Source of the DNA: Fibrivirga algicola
GTDB taxonomy: Bacteria; Bacteroidota; Bacteroidia; Cytophagales; Spirosomataceae
NCBI RefSeq assembly: GCF_011742925.1
Contig: NZ_WAEL01000005.1
Location: 186,001 to 250,000 of the forward strand
DNA: 64,000 nt
Reading direction: 5' to 3'
Of this stretch, positions 58,376 to 64,000 are shown one piece after another (within the stretch, counting starts at the first letter, position 1; each line of letters opens with the position of its first letter). The position numbers and the translations under genes are program-made. The notes under the pieces were generated by a model. That model was given only the letters and a program-made list of their open reading frames with translations, was not told the origin of the DNA and made no database searches.

Positions 58376-58954
58376 ATGACAGTCAGGCACTGCGTTTGCT
58401 TCTGTTTATGCTTGTGCCTGATTGTTGGTCATTTAAAGGCCCAACAACGGGATTCAGCATGGGTCGCACCGGTTGATTCATCTATGGCTATGCAGCAGTT
58501 TCTGGCAGCGACAGGCCCCGCAGAGGAAGTGTTTTCGTTCTTCTCGCCACCCCATTTGCGGTTCAGGTCAGGCGTTTATACGGTATCAAACCGGCTGTTT
58601 CCGTTGCTATCTTCACCTGACTCGTTGGTGCAATTGCCGATTGAGCGGGCTCATAAACAGAGTCGTCGGGCACGTATATCGGCGATCGCTACGGCCGTAC
58701 CATTAGCCGTCTTTACCTACTCGGTAACGCGCCTTGTCTTTTCGCTGGGAAGTGTTGTCACCGGGCGTCAATCATCGTACGGTTCGCCAAACGGAGATGT
58801 ACTCAAGGTTTCAGGAATAGGCGTAGCTACGGGAATCACTGTTACTAGCCTATTCAACATTGCTTCATTAATAAACCTCCACAAGGGCGTAAAAAGGCAC
58901 AATAAACGCTTCGGACGTAAGCTACCGACATTGTTTAATCCAAAAGGGTTATGA
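58376..58954 (+). CDS. Exported protein of unknown function
   Basis: The 192-residue protein starts with a signal peptide rich in Cys (MTVRHCVCFCLCLCLIVGHL, then KA) that would leave an N-terminal Gln-Gln. The mature part has an extended region, a basic stretch (RAHKQSRRARIS), then two hydrophobic segments (AIATAVPLAVFTYSVTRLVF and VSGIGVATGITVTSLFNIAS) and a basic tail (KGVKRHNKRFGRK). Two-span membrane association is likely. I do not recognise a family. It is 5 bp after the glutaminyl cyclase-like gene and surely cotranscribed. Confidence 0.7.
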   Translation: MTVRHCVCFCLCLCLIVGHLKAQQRDSAWVAPVDSSMAMQQFLAATGPAEEVFSFFSPPHLRFRSGVYTVSNRLFPLLSSPDSLVQLPIERAHKQSRRARISAIATAVPLAVFTYSVTRLVFSLGSVVTGRQSSYGSPNGDVLKVSGIGVATGITVTSLFNIASLINLHKGVKRHNKRFGRKLPTLFNPKGL

Positions 58955-58995
58955 GCTTAGTTGTTCTTTAGTTAGTTAACCTATACCACCACCTG

Positions 58996-59385
58996 ATGAT
59001 TGCTATAAAACCAATAATCCTCCTGGGAGTGATACCGCTAGTGCTTTCCTGTGCTGGCCCCGATAAGCTGGGTACGTTGGACCTGAAAACATGGCGCAAC
59101 GACCGGGGTGGTTGCAAAGGCGACCGGCAGGGATTGCTGGCCAATTTTATGACTGTGCGTGACCAGTTCAAAGGTATTCATGTCAATGACTTGGGTAAAA
59201 TGCTGGGCCGTCCTGATGTGAATGAAATCACTGATCGGAATGGCAAAATTTACGTATATTATGTAGAGAAAGGCCCGCATTGTGGTAATAATACCGGTGC
59301 CAAATCAGGAGCGAAAAGCGTAGCCTTACGCGTCAACTCGGTTGGCATGGTAACAGAAGTGTCAGCCCAGAACGGGACGCCATAA
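58996..59385 (+). CDS. Small lipoprotein of unknown function
   Basis: The 129-residue protein has a lipobox VLSC (Cys19). The mature part contains LGKMLGRPDVNEITDRNGKI and YVYYVEKGPHCGNN, which resembles the SmpA/OmlA (BamE-like) fold in which a short domain reads out a lipoprotein partner, but I cannot confirm that. A Gly/Ser/Lys stretch (TGAKSGAKS) precedes the last strand. It follows the previous gene by 41 bp and ends 9 bp before a perfect 42 bp hairpin, which probably ends this transcript. Confidence 0.68.
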   Translation: MIAIKPIILLGVIPLVLSCAGPDKLGTLDLKTWRNDRGGCKGDRQGLLANFMTVRDQFKGIHVNDLGKMLGRPDVNEITDRNGKIYVYYVEKGPHCGNNTGAKSGAKSVALRVNSVGMVTEVSAQNGTP

Positions 59386-59394
59386 GTGCATCGT

Positions 59395-59485
59395 ACAAGT
59401 CGCCTGGTTTAACGATCAAAGCCGCTTCGCGAGTACACAAATGGTACTCGCGAAGCGGCTTTGATCGTTAAACCAGGCGACTTGT
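59395..59485. terminator. Perfect 42 bp hairpin between convergent genes
   Basis: Perfect arms (59395-59436, 59444-59485) with a 7 nt loop lie between the lipoprotein stop and the nadD stop (59491), so they separate convergent transcripts. There is no T-run of note. The arms carry no word seen in the other repeat families. Confidence 0.8.
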
Positions 59486-59490
59486 AATTA

Positions 59491-60078
59491 TTACAGATAA
59501 AACTTCTTCCGCTCAATCATCTCTTCAACCACATCGGGTACCATGTATCTGATCGAGCGATTGGCGCGGATGGCCTCACGGATGTACGTAGCCGAAATAT
59601 CGAGTAAGGGCGACGCAATCAGTCGCACGTTTGGGTGGTCGCGGAAAGGTGAAAGCGTAGCCAGTTCGCCAGGACGGGCCGGTCGCGGATAAACGTACAG
59701 CCCAAACTCGGTTAGTAACCGCTCATATTGCTTCCAATTAGCGAACTGCTCCAGGTTATCCTCGCCCATTAACAGCTTAAACGTGTGCTGCGGAAACTTA
59801 GCGCTCAACACATCCAGCGTATCGATGGTGTAGCTGGGCTTGGGCATTGAGAATTCAACATCGGTGGCTTTCAAGCGGCTATTGTCGGCAATGGCGCGTT
59901 CTACCATATCAAGCCGATCAAACTCATGGAGCAGGCTCTTTGTCTTCTTGAATGGATTCTGTGGGGATACTACAAACCAAACTTGCTCCAGGTCGGCGCT
60001 GGTAGCCATTGTATTGGCTACGATCAGATGCCCAACATGAATCGGATTAAATGACCCAAAAAAAAGACCGATTTTCAA
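59491..60078 (-). CDS. nadD: Nicotinate-nucleotide adenylyltransferase
   Basis: NadD adenylates nicotinate mononucleotide in NAD synthesis. The 195-residue protein has the nucleotidyltransferase motif GLFFGSFNPIHVGHLIVAN and the second motif ISATYIREAI, with DVEFSMPKPSYTIDTL between. Length is normal. The start is TTG at 60078; no ATG is available before the conserved N-terminus. It follows gmk on the same strand, a common Bacteroidota pair. Confidence 0.95.
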   Translation of the reverse strand: MKIGLFFGSFNPIHVGHLIVANTMATSADLEQVWFVVSPQNPFKKTKSLLHEFDRLDMVERAIADNSRLKATDVEFSMPKPSYTIDTLDVLSAKFPQHTFKLLMGEDNLEQFANWKQYERLLTEFGLYVYPRPARPGELATLSPFRDHPNVRLIASPLLDISATYIREAIRANRSIRYMVPDVVEEMIERKKFYL

Positions 60079-60184
60079 TTTAGTTCGTGGTTAGTTTTTT
60101 GAGGTTTGTACCGGTTCGTTGCTGAAGTTAAAATTGGTCACTGATCGGCGCACCGCAATGGCAGACTGTCACAAACACCATAAA

Positions 60185-60784
60185 TTAAATCACCGTTGCT
60201 TTCGCTGGAACAACGCCTTCATTAATGAAATTGTCGATTAGTTTTTGTGCTTTGGCGTATGACTCTTCCAAATCATCGTTCACCAGTATTACATCGAATT
60301 GATCCTGAAACGACATCTCGAAGTGGACTTTGAAGAGGCGCTTCGATAGACTGTCTTCTGTTTCTGTACCCCGGCCGACAAGTCGTTGCCGGAGAGTTTC
60401 TTCGTCGGGTACTTTCACGAAAACAGCCAGTGCACGGTCGCCGTAATACTGCTTTAGTTTCAGGCCGCCCTTTACATCTACATCAAAAAGCACATGTTTA
60501 CCGCTATCCCACACACGTTGGATTTCTGATTTCAGAGTGCCATAGAAGGCGCCAACGTACACTTCTTCCCACTCTACAAATTCTTCGGCGTCGATTTTGT
60601 GTTTAAACTCGTCGGGAGTAAGAAAATAGTAATCTTGTCCATTTTGTTCGGCACGACCCCGACGATCGCGGGTACAGGCTGAAATTGAGAAGCCTAGATT
60701 TGTATTTTCATTGAGCAGATGCCGGACAATGGTTGTTTTGCCAGAGCCAGAAGGGGCCGAGAAGATGATGAGTTTACCGTCCAA
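60185..60784 (-). CDS. gmk: Guanylate kinase
   Basis: Gmk converts GMP to GDP with ATP. The 199-residue protein has the P-loop APSGSGKTT (10-18), the GMP-binding region [20 protein letters not shown], then [17 protein letters not shown], and [17 protein letters not shown]. The lid contains [12 protein letters not shown]. The start codon is TTG at 60784; an in-frame stop lies 15 bp upstream and no ATG lies between, so this is the only plausible start. nadD follows after 106 bp. Confidence 0.96.
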   Translation of the reverse strand: MDGKLIIFSAPSGSGKTTIVRHLLNENTNLGFSISACTRDRRGRAEQNGQDYYFLTPDEFKHKIDAEEFVEWEEVYVGAFYGTLKSEIQRVWDSGKHVLFDVDVKGGLKLKQYYGDRALAVFVKVPDEETLRQRLVGRGTETEDSLSKRLFKVHFEMSFQDQFDVILVNDDLEESYAKAQKLIDNFINEGVVPAKATVI

Positions 60785-60839
60785 GTGGGGAAGTGTTTAA
60801 TGGAATGACATTCCTTCCGTAAAGGTACAAAAAACGAAT

Positions 60840-60880
60840 CGGGGTAAATGAGTAGCCAATTGGCTTACTCATTTACCCCG
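60840..60880. terminator. Hairpin between the anti-sigma gene and gmk
   Basis: CGGGGTAAATGAGTA and its complement enclose the palindrome GCCAATTGGC with one bulged base. It lies 22 bp past the anti-sigma stop (60902, minus strand) and 56 bp before gmk. On the minus strand a short A/T tract follows, so it may end the sigma/anti-sigma transcript. Confidence 0.65.
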
Positions 60881-60901
60881 AATGTATTAAATCTAAGTTG
60901 C

Positions 60902-61144
60902 TTAATTGAAGGTAGCAATGCGGCTGCGGATATCGTCAATGATCCGCTCGGGACAGCACCTTTTCTCCATCTTATTCTGAAGAAGAGCTTTCATCTCTTT
61001 TTCAAGGTGGTACATTTTAATGCAGGGCTGGCACGACTCCAGATTACGCTTCAATTTCTCAAGATCTTGTTCAGTCGCTGCTCCGTCGAGTACCGATTGA
61101 ATAAACTTCAGACAGTCGCTTTGGTGTTCACACGATTCTTTCAT
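60902..61144 (-). CDS. Zinc-finger-like anti-sigma factor
   Basis: About 80 residues from ATG 61144 (MKESCEHQSDCLKF). The core has a His-Gln-Ser-Asp-Cys segment and a CQPC motif (NLESCQPCIKMYHLE), giving the zinc-ligand set of ZAS/zf-HC2 anti-sigma proteins, followed by helices KEMKALLQNKMEKRCCPERI. It lies 124 bp downstream of the sigma factor and shares its strand, the normal place for its antagonist. The usual transmembrane part is absent, so this is the soluble kind that may respond to redox stress. An alternative start at 61189 adds 15 residues. Confidence 0.78.
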   Translation of the reverse strand: MKESCEHQSDCLKFIQSVLDGAATEQDLEKLKRNLESCQPCIKMYHLEKEMKALLQNKMEKRCCPERIIDDIRSRIATFN

Positions 61145-61268
61145 ACTCCTCGGTACCTCTTGCGACGATGTTGGCAAAGACGTTTGCATTGGAAAAATTT
61201 TATTTATTCCAAAATTAGTTATATTGTTGCTATTTGTCTAACCAAAGTCTGTATCGTAAAAGTTCGGT

Positions 61269-61886
61269 TTAATCGTCAATATTTTCGTTATAACCCATTG
61301 ACGCCGCATAATCACGCAGCTTTTCCTTCAGAAGGTTACGTGCCCGGTGTAAACGAGATCGTACCGTACCAATCGGAATGTCAAGAATCTTAGCCATTTC
61401 TTCATATGTGAATCCTTCGATATCACAGAGAATAATGACCGTTCGAAAATCGACGGGTAATGAATTAAGCGCAGTGGCAACTTCATCACCGATCAGATCC
61501 GACACCGTCTCGGCCCTCAGGTCGACTGTGTGTTCAGTTTCCGAATCTTCTGAATTGTAAGTGGTCTCAACGTCTTGGTAATCAACCTTAGCTGGTTCCT
61601 TACTTTTCTTCCGATAATCGTTAATGAAGCTATTCTTCAGGATTCTGAACAGCCATGCTTTAGCGTTGGTTCCTTGTTCAAATGACGAAATAAACCGGAA
61701 TGCTTTCAAATACGTATCCTGTACAAGATCGTTGGCATCGTCTTCATCCATGGTGAGGCGGAAGGCGAAGTTGTACATGGAGTCAATATGAGGCATAAAC
61801 TCCTTATTGAAGATCCGGTATTTTTGGTCGTCGGTATATCCGCGAGTGGGCGTCGTATCTGACATAGTTTCGGGCATTGTCGACAT
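61269..61886 (-). CDS. ECF-type RNA polymerase sigma factor
   Basis: A group IV sigma factor, about 205 residues from ATG 61886 (ATGs at 61877 and 61865 are also possible). Region 2 is MYNFAFRLTMDEDDANDLVQ, DTYLKAFRFISSFE and NAKAWLFRILKNSFINDYRK; region 4 is LNSLPVDFRTVIILCDIEGF, then YEEMAKILDIPIGTVRSRL and HRARNLLKEKL. A negatively charged linker (SEDSETEHTVD) joins them. The order sigma then anti-sigma fits the partner at 60902. Reading further upstream to 61976 gives residues without family features. Confidence 0.92.
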   Translation of the reverse strand: MSTMPETMSDTTPTRGYTDDQKYRIFNKEFMPHIDSMYNFAFRLTMDEDDANDLVQDTYLKAFRFISSFEQGTNAKAWLFRILKNSFINDYRKKSKEPAKVDYQDVETTYNSEDSETEHTVDLRAETVSDLIGDEVATALNSLPVDFRTVIILCDIEGFTYEEMAKILDIPIGTVRSRLHRARNLLKEKLRDYAASMGYNENIDD

Positions 61887-62141
61887 AAAAGTAGGCGTTA
61901 AAGTCGGTTTGCCTCGACAGCCGCCAGATTTTACGCAGATCTTAAAGAGATGTTGCGCTGGCAGAAGCCGGTACATAAGCTACTGCAAAAACCAAACCTT
62001 TGTTTAACTAAAAGGTTTACCGGCCAAAATGGCAGAACCAAATGAATGATGCCTGCGTTTCCTGCCTTATTTTACGCAATGGTACTATAAGGATCAAAAT
62101 AGGTAAGTCTAATGGATTACGGAGTTTAGCAGAAGGCAGTT

Positions 62142-62648
62142 TTATCGACGCGCGAAGAACTGAATCAGCGTAATGCTTAGTGTAGTAAACAGTGCGCTGG
62201 CGATTGTGCGCAGCGCGGTGGGTAATAGCAGCGAAATACTGCCAGCCTCGATCAGAAATAAGGCGCTGTGATGGATGAAGACCAGCACGAACACATATTT
62301 GAAAAAATCGGCGAAGCCCAACTCTTGTAACGTAAAGACCAGCCTGGCTTCCTGAATACGCTGATTCATCTGTACACGAATAACTAAAGGACGCACATAA
62401 GCCATTAAAACGGTGGCGGCTGCATGGATACCCAGTGTATTGTAAAACGTATCGACGATAACGCCCGTGGCAAATGCGAGCAGTAACAACCAAGTCTGGC
62501 TGAAATCGTTGGGCATCAGTAGAATACAGGCTACGTACAAAAAACAGAAGCCGTAATCGAATACTACCAGATTTCTAACAATGAGAATCTGTAGAACCAG
62601 GTAGAGGAAAAAGAGGGAAACTAAAATCAGAATTTCGCGCAGGGTCAT
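62142..62648 (-). CDS. mreD: Rod shape-determining protein MreD
   Basis: The 168-residue protein has five to six membrane spans (ILILVSLFFLYLVLQILIVR, TWLLLLAFATGVIVDTFYNT, YVFVLVFIHHSALFLIE, LFTTLSITLIQFFA), the MreD pattern. It helps place the elongasome with MreB and MreC. Its ATG is 36 bp after the mreC stop. The next gene on the strand, the sigma factor, begins about 250 bp further on, and the gap (61887-62141) shows no gene. Confidence 0.88.
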   Translation of the reverse strand: MTLREILILVSLFFLYLVLQILIVRNLVVFDYGFCFLYVACILLMPNDFSQTWLLLLAFATGVIVDTFYNTLGIHAAATVLMAYVRPLVIRVQMNQRIQEARLVFTLQELGFADFFKYVFVLVFIHHSALFLIEAGSISLLLPTALRTIASALFTTLSITLIQFFARR

Positions 62649-62684
62649 GTAATCGGTGGTAGATCGTTACGTACGTAGGTACCG

Positions 62685-63524
62685 CTATTTTTCGTTTTCA
62701 ACCTGTTTTTCAAGCTGGCTCTGTTCGGCAGCCAGGTTGTTTTGCACGATGTAAACGTACGACAGGTTCCCGAAATTGGTCGAGAGGTCGATTGTCAGAT
62801 CATGAAAGGTCTGGTTGGCCTGCACGCCAATAGAACGTACCCGCCCGATAAGGATACCCGGCGGAAACACCGAATTTTGATCTGATGTAACTACCGAATC
62901 GCCCTTACTGACGGGCTTATAACGCGAAATGTCAAGCAAATCCATACGGGTGGGGTCACTACCCATCCAGCGGGCGGTACCAATCTCATTGGATCTGACA
63001 AGTCGGGCAGATACCCGAAATTCGGAATGCAGGATCGACGTGATGACGGAGAAATGTTCATTGCAGAAACGGACCCGACCCACAACTCCGGTTGGCGAAA
63101 TCACGCCCATACCAGGCTTTACTCCGTCGGCAGTCCCCTTGTCGATGGTTAAGTAATTATTGGCCAGCGTGGTCGTGTTATTGATCACTTTACCAACGGT
63201 GAATTCGAAACGGGTAGCGAAAATGGAGTCAGCTTTGTACAGCGGTGGACTCAGCAAGCTTCGTTCCTGTTGTCGTGCTGTCAGTTGGGTACGTAGGCGT
63301 AGGTTTTCGGCTGCTAGGTCAGAGTTGACCTGCCTGAGGTTCGTATACTCGTGGGCGGTATTCGACCAGGCGAGCATTTGCGCCGCATATCGGTTCGACG
63401 TGTTGAAGAAACTCGCGCTCCAGTAATTATTTGTGTTGATAATGAAGTAAAAGCACAGCACTTCCAGCAACACAAACAGAATGAAGTTGCGGCTTTGAGC
63501 AATAAAGGCAAAGAGTTGTTCCAA
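62685..63524 (-). CDS. mreC: Rod shape-determining protein MreC
   Basis: The 279-residue bitopic protein has one N-terminal span (NFILFVLLEVLCFYFIINTN), a coiled coil (LRQVNSDLAAENLRLRTQLT) and two periplasmic beta domains, with TIDKGTADGVKPGMGVISPT and VVGRVRFCNEHFSVITSIL typical of the family. It links the MreB filament to the peptidoglycan machinery. The start is TTG at 63524; no ATG lies before the span. A perfect 43 bp hairpin separates it from mreB. Confidence 0.92.
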   Translation of the reverse strand: MEQLFAFIAQSRNFILFVLLEVLCFYFIINTNNYWSASFFNTSNRYAAQMLAWSNTAHEYTNLRQVNSDLAAENLRLRTQLTARQQERSLLSPPLYKADSIFATRFEFTVGKVINNTTTLANNYLTIDKGTADGVKPGMGVISPTGVVGRVRFCNEHFSVITSILHSEFRVSARLVRSNEIGTARWMGSDPTRMDLLDISRYKPVSKGDSVVTSDQNSVFPPGILIGRVRSIGVQANQTFHDLTIDLSTNFGNLSYVYIVQNNLAAEQSQLEKQVENEK

Positions 63525-63580
63525 CGGGGAAGAATGGTTGTCTTGGCGGGGGCTTTTACTCAGTAAAGAAAGTAATGATG

Positions 63581-63669
63581 TTGCTTAATGAAGGCTCCGC
63601 GAGGCAGGCCCTTCGACAGGCTCGCGGAGCCTGTCGAAGGGCCTGCCTCGCGGAGCCTTCATTAAGCAA
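63581..63669. repeat. Perfect 43 bp hairpin between mreB and mreC (CCTTCGACAGGCTC family)
   Basis: Arms 63581-63623 and 63627-63669 are exactly complementary with a 3 nt loop. The inner 14 bp CCTTCGACAGGCTC and its complement match the repeat at 30080-30163. It lies 19 bp past the mreB stop on the minus strand. No T-run follows, so it may be a processing or stabilising structure that tunes mreB relative to mreC. Confidence 0.85.
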
Positions 63670-63688
63670 TACAACTAGTGCAAATAGA

Positions 63689-64000
63689 CTACGAAATCAG
63701 TACTGACTTGTAAAGATCGAGGTTTTTGATTACTTCACCAGTTCCCTTCACAACCGCTTTGAGTGGATCGTCGGCCACATGGATGGGCAACTTGGTTTTG
63801 CTGGCTAGCCGTTTGTCAAGGCCGTGGAGCAACGCACCACCACCGGTCAGGTGAATACCATTGGTGTAGATATCGGCCGACAGTTCGGGTGGTGATACCT
63901 CCAGGGCTTTCATGACAGCCTCCTCAATCTTCGAAATCGATTTGTCGAGGGCGTAAGCGATCTCGCTATAGGTAACCTTAATTTCTTTCGGAATACCCGT
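63689..64000 (-). CDS. mreB: Rod shape-determining protein MreB, C-terminal part (partial)
   Basis: The window edge cuts the gene; about 104 C-terminal residues are visible. The frame is open to position 64000. KVTYSEIAYALDKSISKIEE, VSPPELSADIYTNGIHLTGG and GALLHGLDKRLASKTKLP belong to the actin-like nucleotide-binding core, and HVADDPLKAVVKGTGEVIKN is the typical MreB ending. MreB filaments guide cell-wall growth in rods. The order mreB-mreC-mreD on the minus strand is the standard one. Confidence 0.95.
   Translation of the reverse strand, partial: TGIPKEIKVTYSEIAYALDKSISKIEEAVMKALEVSPPELSADIYTNGIHLTGGGALLHGLDKRLASKTKLPIHVADDPLKAVVKGTGEVIKNLDLYKSVLIS

Overview
The window reads as a chromosome segment from a Bacteroidota bacterium, most likely order Cytophagales near Spirosoma/Fibrella; this placement is inference. 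The evidence is SusC/RagA and SusD/RagB pairs, a TonB receptor followed by a DUF4249 lipoprotein, a MacB-type efflux operon with its own regulators, starts without Shine-Dalgarno sequences, one good TAnnTTTG -7 box, a bacterial glutaminyl cyclase homologue, and GC content of about one half. No rRNA, tRNA, CRISPR array, transposase or phage gene was found.

Layout. 1-3.7 kb: end of a TonB receptor, a DUF4249 lipoprotein, a small hydrophobic ORF and uridine kinase. 3.9-22.4 kb: nearly the whole branched-chain amino acid pathway on the + strand, ilvD-methyltransferase-ilvB-ilvN-membrane protein-ilvC-ilvA-araC, then after two small exported proteins leuC-leuD-cimA-leuB, a DUF4190 lipoprotein and leuA. 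The first (ilvD) and last (leuA) transcripts carry the same perfect palindrome just before the start codon, so a shared regulator is likely. Both threonine deaminase and a citramalate-type synthase are present, giving two routes to 2-oxobutyrate. 22.5-28.2 kb: an ABM monooxygenase, two oxidoreductases, a DMT transporter, a subtilisin-like lipoprotein and a Gfo/Idh/MocA dehydrogenase.

28.6-39.5 kb: an efflux locus (adaptor, TolC-like channel, ATPase, two FtsX/MacB permeases) with an NtrC-type response regulator and a histidine kinase. Upstream lies a sigma-54-like promoter with two matched dyads about 90-105 bp further up, which suggests the regulator drives the operon. A four-helix-bundle gene broken by one stop codon sits inside the locus. 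39.6-47.9 kb: a SusC-SusD-CRTAC1/VCBS operon. 48.7-64 kb: ybeY, a TonB receptor, a PfkB kinase, a GNAT-like protein, cysS, an MFS transporter, a glutaminyl cyclase-like M28 enzyme, two small exported proteins, nadD, gmk, a sigma/anti-sigma pair and mreBCD (mreB cut by the window edge).

The most unusual feature is the number of long inverted repeats at gene borders. At least five sequence families recur. They abut or overlap stop and start codons, create false N-terminal extensions in long ORFs, and in three proteins appear inside the coding sequence. A 7-mer, GGTACGT/ACGTACC, is also far more common than chance would give. Gene starts below were chosen to exclude repeat-encoded extensions. 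All calls come from reading the sequence; no database search was run.
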